Shown one piece after another: positions 8,803 to 17,500 of a DNA stretch of 64,000 bases; the stretch's first letter is position 1; each line of letters starts with the position of its first letter. The DNA lies in contig NZ_CP019607.1 in assembly GCF_001998865.1 (NCBI RefSeq), positions 310,001-374,000 of the forward strand, written 5' to 3'. The stretch comes from Tessaracoccus flavescens. GTDB lineage: Bacteria > Actinomycetota > Actinomycetes > Propionibacteriales > Propionibacteriaceae. The notes under the pieces were generated by a model. That model ran no database searches, was not told the DNA's origin, and saw nothing but the letters and a program-made list of their open reading frames with translations. The translations under genes and the position numbers were made by a program.

Positions 8803-9708
8803 TCAGGCGCGCGGGTGCGCCTGTCGATAGGCGGCGCGGAGCCGCTCGGTGGTGACGTGCGTGTAGATCTGGGTGGTGGCCACCGACGCGTGGCCGAGCA
8901 TCTCCTGCACGCTGCGCAGATCGGCGCCGCCCTCGATCAGATGCGTCGCCATGGCGTGCCGCAGGGCGTGCGGGCCCACCTCGGCGCCGGGTCCGGCGGC
9001 TCTCGTCGCCTCGTGGACGACCCTTCGCGCGACCCGCGGGTCGAGCGCCCCTCCGCGCGCGCCGAGGAAGACGGTGTCGGGGCTCGCCGGGCTGGCGACC
9101 TCCGACCTGCGCCCGAGCCAGGCGTCGAGCGCGGTCAGCGCAGGCACCCCGAGCGGGACCGTTCGCTGCTTTCCTCCCTTGCCGAGGACCGTCACCGAGC
9201 GACGCCCCCGGTCGACAGCACCGAGGCCGAGGGCACAGAGCTCCGAGACCCGCAGTCCGCTGGAGTAGAGCACCTCGACGAGGGCGAGGTCGCGAAGGGC
9301 CAACGGGTCACCCTCCTCGAGGACCCTCGCCTCGGCGGCGCCGATCGTGTCTCCGATGGCCGCGCCCGTCGGAACCTTCGGCAGCCGCCTGCCCCGCTTC
9401 GGAGCCTTGAGCCTCGTCGCGGGGTCGTTCCCGACCAGCCCCTCACCGGCGGCCCAGGCGAAGAACCCCCGCACGCTCGCGACCCTGCGCTGGATCGTCG
9501 AAGATGCCGCACCTGCCTCCGACATGTCGGCCAGCCAGCCGCGCAGCCGAGAAAGCGTCACCTTTCCCGGCTCCACCTCGACGGCCGCCGCCAACTCGCG
9601 CAGGTCCGTGCTGTAGGCGCGAACGGTGTGCTCGGAGAGGCCGCGCCCGGAGGCGAGGTGCGCCGCGTACTCCTCGATCAGGGCGCGCCAACCGGCACTG
9701 AGTTCCAT
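8803..9708 (-). CDS. xerC: Tyrosine recombinase XerC
   Basis: Site-specific recombinase that would resolve chromosome dimers at dif with XerD. The 301-residue product has an N-terminal SAM-like DNA-binding domain (SEHTVRAYSTDLREL) and a C-terminal catalytic domain with the Arg in SSGLRVSEL, Lys in GKGGKQR, HALRH, GHAS and the Tyr nucleophile in TQIYTHV. XerC is chosen over XerD from its place next to rpsB, the usual actinobacterial location. The start at ATG 9708 fits the family length; GAGACT lies 6 bases before it. Confidence 0.9.
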   Translation of the reverse strand: MELSAGWRALIEEYAAHLASGRGLSEHTVRAYSTDLRELAAAVEVEPGKVTLSRLRGWLADMSEAGAASSTIQRRVASVRGFFAWAAGEGLVGNDPATRLKAPKRGRRLPKVPTGAAIGDTIGAAEARVLEEGDPLALRDLALVEVLYSSGLRVSELCALGLGAVDRGRRSVTVLGKGGKQRTVPLGVPALTALDAWLGRRSEVASPASPDTVFLGARGGALDPRVARRVVHEATRAAGPGAEVGPHALRHAMATHLIEGGADLRSVQEMLGHASVATTQIYTHVTTERLRAAYRQAHPRA

Positions 9709-9807
9709 GTCGCAAGTCTCGCGCAGCGGCAGCAGGGCGGGCGGGCACGACACCCGTTGCGGCATACTTGTATCGGCCCTGAGCACCCGAACCACTGGAG
9801 GAGCCAC

Positions 9808-10413
9808 ATGTCCGGAGCCGACCTGACCCAAGGTGGCAAGGTCCTGCCCATCACTCGCTGGGGCACCCCGGTTATGCACGCGAAGACGCGGCCGGTGACC
9901 GATTTCGGCGACGAACTGCACCAGCTGATCCGCGACATGTTCGCCACCATGCGGGCCGCGGACGGGGTCGGGCTCGCCGCGACCCAGGTGGGCGTCGACC
10001 TCGCGGTGTTCGTCTACGAGTGCCCCGATGCCGACGACCGGATCCAGATCGGCGTCGTGTGCAACCCCGAGGTGACGCTGCCCGAGGGCAACGCCCGCAA
10101 CCTCGAGGCGGCCGACGAGGGCTGCCTCTCCTACCCCGGCGGCTACCAGAGCCTCGCCCGGCCCGACCACTCGACCTGCACCGGCCAGGACGCCGAGGGC
10201 AACGACATCACCGTCACCGGGACCGGGCTCCTCTCCCGCTGCCTGCAGCACGAGACCGACCACCTCAACGGCATGGTCTTCGGCGACCGGCTCTCCGCAA
10301 GGTCCCGCCGCCAGCTGGACAAGAAGGTGGCCGAACTCGCCTTCCGGTACCCGGACGACTGGCCAGTCTCGCCGAAGGCGAAGGCCGCCACCCCGGAGTC
10401 AGCCGACGCCTGA
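9808..10413 (+). CDS. def: Peptide deformylase
   Basis: Metal-dependent enzyme that removes the N-formyl group from new proteins. The 201 residues hold all three motifs: GVGLAATQVG, EGCLSYPG (metal Cys) and QHETDHLNG (metal His pair and catalytic Glu). The C-terminus is extended by about 30 Lys/Ala-rich residues. The start ATG follows GGAGGAG at good spacing. Confidence 0.96.
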   Translation: MSGADLTQGGKVLPITRWGTPVMHAKTRPVTDFGDELHQLIRDMFATMRAADGVGLAATQVGVDLAVFVYECPDADDRIQIGVVCNPEVTLPEGNARNLEAADEGCLSYPGGYQSLARPDHSTCTGQDAEGNDITVTGTGLLSRCLQHETDHLNGMVFGDRLSARSRRQLDKKVAELAFRYPDDWPVSPKAKAATPESADA

Positions 10414-10510
10414 GCCTGGGCGGCCTCGCGCCCGCCCTAGCGGGTGCTAGCGTCCTGCCTTGATCCCTGCGGCGTCACGCCGCGCCGACGACGTCTTCTG
10501 GAACGTTGCC

Positions 10511-11795
10511 ATGTCCACCCGCCGTACCGGCCTGCTCGCCACCCTGATCGGGCTGCGCGGCAACGGGCGCGCCTGCGTCTAAACCGAGCCCATGTGGGGC
10601 CTCTCCATGGTTCTCGTCCTGCCCTACGCGTCGGTGTTCATGCTGGCGCTCGGACTCGACGACGGCACCATCGGCCTGCTCGCCACCATCTCGACGCTGT
10701 CGCAGGTGGTCTTCGGGCTGCTCAGCGGTGTGATCACCGACAAGCTCGGACGCAGAACCACCACGGCGGTCTTCGACCTGATCGCCTGGTCGCTGCCCTG
10801 CCTGATCTGGGCCTTCGCGCAGAACTTCTGGGGGGTTCCTGGCAGCCTCGCTGATCAACGGAGCCTGGCAGATCACCCAGAACTCGTGGGACTGCCTGCT
10901 CGTCGAGGACGTCGACCGGCGCCAGATCCCGCACGTCTACTCCCTGGTGAAGGTGGCCGCCGACCTGTCGGCGGTCTTCGCCCCCATCGCTGCGCTGCTG
11001 GTGGCCCAGTTCGGCCTGGTGCCCGCCGTGCGCATCCTCTACCTCAGCGCCTTCCTGATCATGACGGCGAAGGTCTACCTGCTGTGGCGCTTCTCGAAGG
11101 AGACCACCACCGGGGAGCAGCGCAAGGCCCAGGTCCGCGGGGTCAGCCTCTGGACCTCGCTCAAGGGTTACCGCGGGGTGCTCGGGTTGATCCTGCACTC
11201 CAAGGGGACGCTGTTCTCACTGGCGGTCTCCGCGATCGTGGCCGCCGTCACGCTCGTCACCGGCACGTTCTGGCAGGTCGCCATCAACACGCGGCTCGGC
11301 GTGCCCGACGCCCTCCTGCCGTACTTCCCGATGGTGCGGTCCCTCCTGTCGATGGTCTTCTTCTTCAGCCTCATCCCCTACCTCACCGGCGGGAAGAACC
11401 TGAAGCGCCCGACCCAGCTCGGCTTCCTCGTCTACCTGGCAGGTCAACTCCTGCTCCTCGCGATCCCCGTGCCAGGTGGGGCGGCGACGACCCAGACCTA
11501 TCTGCTGCTCGGGGTCTGCCTGCTGCTCGACGCGTTCGGCTCCGGCATCCTCTTCATGCTCGCCGAGTCGCTCGTCGCGCTGCACGTCGACCGCGACGAA
11601 CGCTCGAGGGTGATGGCGATCCAGCGCACGGTGGTGATGCTGGCGGCGTCGCCCTTCGGCTGGTTCTCCGGCTGGCTGTCCGGGATCGACAGGTCGTGGC
11701 CGTTCTGGCTCACCTCGGCCCTGCTCGCCCTTGGCCTCGCGATCAGCACCTGGCTGTGGGCGACGACCCACGAGCACGACGAGACCGACTCCTAG
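10511..11795 (+). pseudogene. Broken MFS transporter gene (nonsense codon plus frameshift)
   Basis: Remnant of a 12-helix major facilitator transporter. Reading from ATG 10511 (MSTRRTGLLATLIGLRGNG) the frame meets TAA at 10580-10582, then continues in frame as TEPMWGLSMVLVLPYASVFM, so one base change (probably TAC to TAA) explains the stop. A second lesion is a run of six G at 10830-10835: with five G the frame continues as NFWGFLAASLINGAWQ into the downstream frame, which runs to the stop at 11793-11795. The MFS loop LSGVITDKLGRRT is intact. Two independent lesions favour true decay; both should be checked against reads. Substrate unknown. Confidence 0.82.
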
Positions 11796-11927
11796 GCCCG
11801 ACCCGGATCAGCCGTCTTCGGGCATCTCCTGCTGAGGGAGTTTGCCCGCCGTTCACCCCCAATCCCCCAAAACGTTGTTCCGATCCGCTTAGGCTCCCGG
11901 GTACCCATCGTTCCCCACGGAGGCGCA

Positions 11928-14810
11928 ATGTTGATTTCCCGACCACCCGTGATCGCGGCGGCCGCAGCCCTTGTCTGCAGCCTCGCTGTCGCCCTACCCA
12001 CCCAGGCCACGGCCGCACCGTCAACGCTGATGATCAGCGGCTACCTGGAGGGCTTGAGCAACAACAAGGCCATCGAGCTCTACAACCCCACCGACGCCCC
12101 CATCGCCCTGAGCGACTACTCGCTGCGCATGTTTGCCAACGGCGCCACGAGCCCCACGAACACCTGGACCGGGGCGGCCGGAGTACAGCTGGCCCCCGGC
12201 GAGCACTTCCTGATCGTGCACGGCCAGGCTGTGGCCGCGCTCAAGGACAAGGGCGACATCGTCCACGCCGTGACCAACTTCAACGGTGACGACGCGCTGC
12301 AACTTCTGACCGGTTCCACCGTCGTCGACTCCTTCGGACAGACCGGCGTCGACCCGGGAGACGCCTGGATCGGTGCAGACGTGACCACCAAGGACTCCAC
12401 GCTGTTGCGCAACGGCTGCGTCACCGACACCGACCCGAGCGACGCGTTCGACCCGTCGGCGCAGTGGGTCGGCCACCCGAGCGACGCGTTCGACCTGCTC
12501 GGCACCTTCTCCTGCGACGGCACGGTCCCGACCCCGACGCCCACTCCCACCCCCAGCCCGACCGCGACGCCAGGCACCGTCATCCCGATCGGCGCGGTCC
12601 AGGGCGCGACGGACGTCAGCCCCATGAACGGGCAGAGCGTCACCGTCGAGGGCACCGTCACCGGCAACTTCCAGACCGGCGGGTTCGCCGGCTACTTCCT
12701 GCAGGACGAGGGCGACGGCGACGACGCCACCTCCGACGGCATCTTCGTCTACTCGCAGTCCAACCCCGCCAACGTGGCGGTCGGCACGAGGCTGCGCGTG
12801 ACGGGCAAGGTCGCCGAGCACTACAACCAGACCCAGATCACCCCGACAACCGTCAGCGTCCTCGACGGGACGGCGACCGTCGCGCCAACCGACGTGCAGC
12901 TCCCTCTCGAGGACAAGGAGCGCTACGAGTCGATGCTGCTGCGCTTCCCCGACAAGCTGACCATCCTCGAGTACTACGACTACGACCGCTACGGCACCCT
13001 CGTGGCGGGCACCGCCCGCCAGGACACGCCGACCGCCGTGGTCGAGCCCGGCAAGCCGGCCCAGGACCTGCTCGCCCAGAACGAGGCCAACCGGATCATC
13101 CTCGACGACGGCCTGACCTCGCAGAACCCGACCCCGCTTCGCCACCCCAACGGGAAGTCCTTCGCCCGTGACAACTACTTCCGCGGCGGCGACTCGGTGG
13201 CCAACATCACCGGCGTGCTCGTCTACAACTTCGACGAGTGGAAGATCGAGCCGACGGCCGGAGCCGACTACGAGGCCGTCAACCATCGTCCCGAGGTGCC
13301 GGAGGTCGGCGGCGACGTGAAGATCGCCTCAATGAACGTGCTCAACTACTTCACCACCCTGACCAGCCAGGACAAGAACGCGCGCGGCGCGGACAACGTC
13401 GAGGAGTTCGAGCGTCAGCAGGCCAAGATCGTCGCGGCGCTGGCCGCGATGGACGCCGACGTGGTCGGCATGATGGAGATCGAGAACAACGGCACCGCCG
13501 TGGAGAACCTCGTCAAGGCGCTCAACGCCCACCTCGGCACCGAGACCTACGCCGCGGTCAACACCGGCGTGGTCGGCTCTGACGTGATCTTCCAGGCCTT
13601 CATCTACAAGCCGGCGACGGTGTCGCTCTCGGGCAAGTGGGTCGCCTACGACTACAAGGACTCCCGCAACCGGCCCACCCTCGTCCAGACCTTCGAGGAG
13701 AAGGCGAGCGGAGAGAAGTTCAACGTCGCGGTCAACCACCTCAAGTCGAAAGGCTCAGCGTGTGACGCCTCCGATCCGAACACCGGTGACGGTCAGGGAG
13801 AATGCAACCTGACCCGCGTAAACGCCGTCAAGACCATGACCACCTGGTTGGCGGGCGACCCGACCGGACAGGGCGCAGACCGCACCGTCGTCATGGGTGA
13901 CCTCAACGCGTACGACCACGAGGATCCGATCGATGCTCTCACCGAGGCCGGCTACGTCGATCTCGAGAAGAAGTTCGGTGGGGAGCATGCGTACAGCTAC
14001 GTGTTCGACGGCATGATCGGCTATCTCGACTACGCGCTGGCCAACAAGGCGCTCGAGCCCCACGTCACCGGCTCGGCCGCCTGGCACATCAATGCGGACG
14101 AGTCCGATCTGTTCGACTACGACACCTCGTACAAGAAGCCGAACGAGCAGGCCCTGTGGGCGGCTGATCCCTACCGTTCCTCCGACCACGACCCGGTCCT
14201 GCTCGGGTTGAAGCTGACCGACGAGCCCACCACCCCCAGCCCCTCGCCGAGCCCCTCTCCGTCCGCTTCACCGACGCCGAGCGCATCGCCGACGCCGACC
14301 GCGACACCGACGCCCAAGCCGACGGCGACCCCGACGCGCCCAGGTGGGGTCTACACGACCCCCGGCTACCACGTCTCGGGTGGGCGTCGCTGGTTCACCG
14401 AGTGTGAGTCCTACTCCGTGACCGAGCGCTGCTTCACCTACATCTGGGCCACCCAGATCAAGCAGGTCGGCGGCCGCTACGTGCAGAGCAACGGGTGGGT
14501 GTTCAACAACCTCACCTACCTGCCCTCGCCCCGCTCGGTGTGGGCGGGCAACCCGCTCGCCACCCCGGGCCGCCACGTCGTGGCCGGCCGCACCTGGGTG
14601 ACCGAGTGCGACACCCCCAAGACCGGCCGCAACGGCTGCCGCTCGTACGTCAAGGCCTCGGTGCTCACCCAGGTCCGGACCTCCGGCGGGACCAGTTACG
14701 CGCCTGGGTCGACAAGTTGGTGTTCAACAACATCGTCATGTTCTCCTGAACCGACGATCGGAGGGGGCGGGCCGCGCGTGCGGTCCGCCCCTTCTCATCT
14801 GAGCGCGTAG
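11928..14810 (+). CDS. Secreted ExeM/NucH-type extracellular nuclease with lamin-tail domain; 3' end frameshifted
   Basis: Large exported phosphodiesterase, probably a DNase. Order: signal peptide (1-31); lamin-tail domain (about 32-165, IELYNPTDAPIALSDYSLRMF); PTPTPT linker near 200; OB-like domain (about 217-450); endonuclease/exonuclease/phosphatase domain (about 463-760) with ASMNVLNYF, MMEIENNG, VAVNHLKSKGS, GDLNAYDHEDP and SSDHDPVL; Ser/Thr/Pro linker (from about 766); two C-terminal Cys-containing repeats (WFTEC, WVTEC). After codon TAC at 14696-14698 the family-like continuation AWVDKLVFNNIVMFS is in another frame and stops at 14747-14749. As written, the frame runs through the terminator to 14810 and overlaps the next gene. 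Confidence 0.85.
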   Translation: MLISRPPVIAAAAALVCSLAVALPTQATAAPSTLMISGYLEGLSNNKAIELYNPTDAPIALSDYSLRMFANGATSPTNTWTGAAGVQLAPGEHFLIVHGQAVAALKDKGDIVHAVTNFNGDDALQLLTGSTVVDSFGQTGVDPGDAWIGADVTTKDSTLLRNGCVTDTDPSDAFDPSAQWVGHPSDAFDLLGTFSCDGTVPTPTPTPTPSPTATPGTVIPIGAVQGATDVSPMNGQSVTVEGTVTGNFQTGGFAGYFLQDEGDGDDATSDGIFVYSQSNPANVAVGTRLRVTGKVAEHYNQTQITPTTVSVLDGTATVAPTDVQLPLEDKERYESMLLRFPDKLTILEYYDYDRYGTLVAGTARQDTPTAVVEPGKPAQDLLAQNEANRIILDDGLTSQNPTPLRHPNGKSFARDNYFRGGDSVANITGVLVYNFDEWKIEPTAGADYEAVNHRPEVPEVGGDVKIASMNVLNYFTTLTSQDKNARGADNVEEFERQQAKIVAALAAMDADVVGMMEIENNGTAVENLVKALNAHLGTETYAAVNTGVVGSDVIFQAFIYKPATVSLSGKWVAYDYKDSRNRPTLVQTFEEKASGEKFNVAVNHLKSKGSACDASDPNTGDGQGECNLTRVNAVKTMTTWLAGDPTGQGADRTVVMGDLNAYDHEDPIDALTEAGYVDLEKKFGGEHAYSYVFDGMIGYLDYALANKALEPHVTGSAAWHINADESDLFDYDTSYKKPNEQALWAADPYRSSDHDPVLLGLKLTDEPTTPSPSPSPSPSASPTPSASPTPTATPTPKPTATPTRPGGVYTTPGYHVSGGRRWFTECESYSVTERCFTYIWATQIKQVGGRYVQSNGWVFNNLTYLPSPRSVWAGNPLATPGRHVVAGRTWVTECDTPKTGRNGCRSYVKASVLTQVRTSGGTSYAPGSTSWCSTTSSCSPEPTIGGGGPRVRSAPSHLSA
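14764..14791 (+). terminator. Terminator hairpin after the nuclease gene
   Basis: The 12-base arms GGGGCGGGCCGC (14764-14775) and GCGGTCCGCCCC (14780-14791) pair with one G-U, followed by ttctc. It sits 15 bases after the stop at 14747-14749 and inside the read-through frame, which supports the view that 14749 is the ancestral end of the nuclease gene. Confidence 0.7.
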
Positions 14811-15568
14811 GCGAGGATGGCCGCCGCGGTGGCGACGTTGAGCGAGTCGACCCGGTCGGTCATCTCGATCCTGACGTGGTCGTCCGCGGCCGCCTGCCAC
14901 GCCTCGCTCAGGCCCGCGCCCTCCGTCCCGAGCAGCAGCGCCACCTTCTCCGACGGCTCGAAGCGGGAGAGGTCCACCGCGCCCGGTCGAAGCGTCGCGG
15001 CGACGAGCCGGAAACCGGCCTCGCGCAGGGCGTGCAACTCGGCCTCGCCGGTCATGCGACGCCACGGCAACTCGAGCGAGGCGCCCATCGACGACTTGAT
15101 CGCCCTGCGGTACAGAGGGTCCGCCGAGCCCCCGGTGACGAGCAGCCCGTCCCACCCGAGGCCGGCCGCCACGCGCACGATGGCGCCGAGGTTGGCGTGG
15201 TCGACGATCTCCTCGCAGACGACCAGTCGCCTTCCGCCAAGCAACGAGCCGAGAGGCGCCTGGGCCGGTCGTTCGAACGAGCCCAGCGCCCCGCGGTGCA
15301 CATGGAAGCCGCTGACCTGCTCGATCATCGTCTCCTTGGCGACGTAGACGGGAACCTCCGGCCAGTCCTCGAGCACGTGCCGCAGCCCCTCCAGCCAGCG
15401 CGGCTGCAGCAGCAGCGACCTCGGCGTGCAGCCAGCCGCGAAGGCACGCTCGATGATCTTCAGCCCCTCGGCGATGAACCGGTCCTCGTCGCGGCGCAAC
15501 TGCGCGTCGCGCAGCCCCGCGAAGTCGCGCAGGCGTTCGTCGCAGCGGTCGTCAACCTCGATCAGCAC
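14795..15568 (-). CDS. SpoU/TrmH-family RNA 2'-O-methyltransferase
   Basis: SAM-dependent SPOUT-fold enzyme that methylates ribose in rRNA or tRNA. The 257-residue product has an L30e-like N-terminal substrate-binding region (about 25-100) and the three trefoil-knot motifs NLGAIVRVA, LLLGTEGAGLS and VDSLNVATAAAI. The exact RNA target cannot be read. The start is GTG 15568, with TAACCT exactly 6 bases before it, suggesting a leaderless message. Convergent with the nuclease gene. Confidence 0.9.
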   Translation of the reverse strand: MLIEVDDRCDERLRDFAGLRDAQLRRDEDRFIAEGLKIIERAFAAGCTPRSLLLQPRWLEGLRHVLEDWPEVPVYVAKETMIEQVSGFHVHRGALGSFERPAQAPLGSLLGGRRLVVCEEIVDHANLGAIVRVAAGLGWDGLLVTGGSADPLYRRAIKSSMGASLELPWRRMTGEAELHALREAGFRLVAATLRPGAVDLSRFEPSEKVALLLGTEGAGLSEAWQAAADDHVRIEMTDRVDSLNVATAAAILAYALR

Positions 15569-15574
15569 GCGCCA

Positions 15575-15580
15575 AGGTTA
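15575..15580 (-). promoter_or_regulatory. Leaderless -10 element of the SpoU methyltransferase
   Basis: TAACCT on the minus strand, 6 bases before the GTG start at 15568, overlapping the last codon of murR. Confidence 0.5.
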
Positions 15581-16447
15581 GCCCTCCACGCGATGCTGTT
15601 CGAGGACGGCCACCCGGGTCGCCTCGAGTGCCGACTCCAGATCGTCGAAGCGCAGCTGTGCCACCCGCACGAACAGGAAGTCGACGACCGCCAACTGCGC
15701 CATGCGACTGGCGAGGGCGGCCGCACGCAGTTGGGCCTCGCGCGCGCTGGTGAGCAGGACGATGTCGGCGGCCTTCGCCACCGGTGACTCGGGAGCGTTG
15801 GTCACGGCGACGGTGAGCGCCCCGCGCGCCCGCGCCAGCTTGACGCTCCGGTACACCTCGACGGTGGAGCCCCCGAACGAGAACGCGACCAGCACGCTGT
15901 CCGGCGAGGCGAGGGCCGCCTGGGTCAGCTGGACGTGGGTGTCGGGCGAGTACTGGCACATCAGGCCGATTCTCTGCAGCTTCTGCGCCAGGTCCCCCGC
16001 GGCAAGACCCGATGCCCCGACGCCGATCGCGCACGTCTGGCTGGCCTCCGCGATCGCGTGGGCGACGGTGTCGAGGTCGGCGTGATCGATCAGCCTCGCG
16101 GTCTGCTCGATGGAGCGGGCCTCGTGGAAGGCGAGCTTTGTCACGACATCCGCGAGTGAGTCGGTCGAGTTGATCTGCCCCTCGGCGATGTCCGAACGCT
16201 CCAATTCGACCTGCCTGCGCGACAGTTCCCTCGCGAGCGCGATCCGCAGTTCGGGCAGCCCCGAGAAGCCCAGCGCCCTGGCGAAGCGCACGACACTTGC
16301 CTGCGATGCCTCGGCGTTGGCCGCGAGCGAGGCGACGGTGCTCGTCAGCGCCGCGTCGGGGTCGTCAAGCACGGCCCGCGCCACCCGCGCCTCGGCCGGG
16401 CGCAGCGTGTGGACCGCGCGCCGGATGCGGTCGATCACGTCATCCAT
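15578..16447 (-). CDS. murR: MurR/RpiR-family transcriptional regulator
   Basis: Sugar-phosphate-responsive regulator, probably repressing the adjacent MurNAc genes until MurNAc-6-phosphate binds. The 289 residues comprise an N-terminal RpiR HTH domain (about 1-75; NAEASQASVVRFARALGFSG) and a C-terminal SIS domain (about 120-270; IGVGASGLAAGDLAQKL and FSFGGSTVEVY). ATG 16447 is preceded by GGGGAGGG at good spacing. The gene is divergent from murQ across a 132-base control region. The name rests on context; RpiR-type binding to another sugar phosphate is not excluded. Confidence 0.85.
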   Translation of the reverse strand: MDDVIDRIRRAVHTLRPAEARVARAVLDDPDAALTSTVASLAANAEASQASVVRFARALGFSGLPELRIALARELSRRQVELERSDIAEGQINSTDSLADVVTKLAFHEARSIEQTARLIDHADLDTVAHAIAEASQTCAIGVGASGLAAGDLAQKLQRIGLMCQYSPDTHVQLTQAALASPDSVLVAFSFGGSTVEVYRSVKLARARGALTVAVTNAPESPVAKAADIVLLTSAREAQLRAAALASRMAQLAVVDFLFVRVAQLRFDDLESALEATRVAVLEQHRVEG

Positions 16448-16514
16448 GTTCCCTCCCCGCCTCACCGGTCGGTGAGCCAATTCTGGCACAGCCGACCCAC
16501 CGCAATGTAGTAAC

Positions 16515-16551
16515 GCTTCACAGATAAGGGTTCTCATGCAAGAATGCTTCA
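16515..16551 (+). promoter_or_regulatory. Candidate murQ promoter with flanking repeats (MurR operator?)
   Basis: TTCACA (16517-16522) and AAGAAT (16540-16545) are 17 bases apart. GCTTCA occurs at 16515-16520 and again at 16546-16551, 31 bases (about three helical turns) apart, bracketing the promoter. TTCT-N6-AGAA (16531-16544) is a partial palindrome between the two elements. Assignment to MurR is inference. Confidence 0.38.
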
Positions 16552-16579
16552 GATCCGATCACCCCCGAAGGAGAGGGCC

Positions 16580-17467
16580 GTGACGAACACAACGGAGTCG
16601 CGCAACCCGCGCACGCTCAACCTCGACGAGCTGGGCACGGAGGAGTTCCTCACCGTGATGAATGACGAGGACCGACGGGTGCCCGCCGCGGTCGCCGAGG
16701 CACTGCCCGAGATCGCCCTGGCCGTCGATCTGATCGCCGAACGCATGCGCAGCGGTGGGCGACTCATCTATCTGGGTGCTGGCACGAGCGGACGGCTCGG
16801 CGTGCTCGACGCGGCGGAATGCCCGCCAACCTTCGGTACCGACCCCGGCGAGGTCATCGGCCTGCTGGCCGGCGGTGAGGGGGCCATGTTCCGAGCGGTG
16901 GAGGGAGCGGAGGACTCGGCGTCGCTCGGCGCAGACGACCTGCGCGGCATCAACCTCACCCTCGACGACGTCGTCGTGGGAATCGCCGCTTCAGGGGGTA
17001 CCCCGTACGTCATCGGTGGTCTCGACCACGCCCGCGGCATCGGGGCAGGAACCGTCTCGCTGACCTGCAACCGCGGAGCCCCGGTCAGCGACCACGCGGA
17101 CGTCGCGATCGAGGTCGACAACGGGCCCGAGGTCCTGACCGGATCGACAAGGCTCAAGGCGGGCACCAGTCAGAAACTGGTGCTCAACATGCTGTCGACA
17201 GCCACCATGGTGCGGCTCGGGAAGGTCTACGGAAACCTGATGGTGGACGTGAAGGCGACCAATATCAAACTCCGCGACCGCGTCATCCGCATCGTCCGGG
17301 CGGCCACCGACTGTTCGGCCGACGAGGCGAAGGCGGCCCTCGATCAGGCGGACAACCACGCAAAGACCGCCATCGTCATGATCCTCTGCGGCGTCGATGC
17401 CCCGACGGCACGCGAACGCCTCGCCACGGCCGACGGCTTCGTCCGCTCAGCCATCACCCGGCAGTGA
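16580..17467 (+). CDS. murQ: N-acetylmuramic acid 6-phosphate etherase MurQ
   Basis: Cleaves the lactyl ether of MurNAc-6-phosphate to GlcNAc-6-phosphate and D-lactate in peptidoglycan recycling. The 295-residue product shows the SIS-fold phosphate loop GAGTSGRLGVLDAAECPPTF, the FRAVEGAEDS segment and AASGGTPYVIGGL. The GTG start at 16580 follows GAAGGAGAG. It is the first gene of murQ-murP-mupG, divergent from murR. Confidence 0.96.
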   Translation: MTNTTESRNPRTLNLDELGTEEFLTVMNDEDRRVPAAVAEALPEIALAVDLIAERMRSGGRLIYLGAGTSGRLGVLDAAECPPTFGTDPGEVIGLLAGGEGAMFRAVEGAEDSASLGADDLRGINLTLDDVVVGIAASGGTPYVIGGLDHARGIGAGTVSLTCNRGAPVSDHADVAIEVDNGPEVLTGSTRLKAGTSQKLVLNMLSTATMVRLGKVYGNLMVDVKATNIKLRDRVIRIVRAATDCSADEAKAALDQADNHAKTAIVMILCGVDAPTARERLATADGFVRSAITRQ

Positions 17468-17500
17468 AGCCGACATTCCACCCAGGAAGGTAGACAGACC

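Noticed and set aside
12530..12580. Repeated PTPTPT / SPSPSP coding tracts in the nuclease gene (also about 14227-14340), looking like DNA repeats
   Set aside because: They encode flexible Pro/Thr/Ser linkers between domains and are not independent repeats or CRISPR units.
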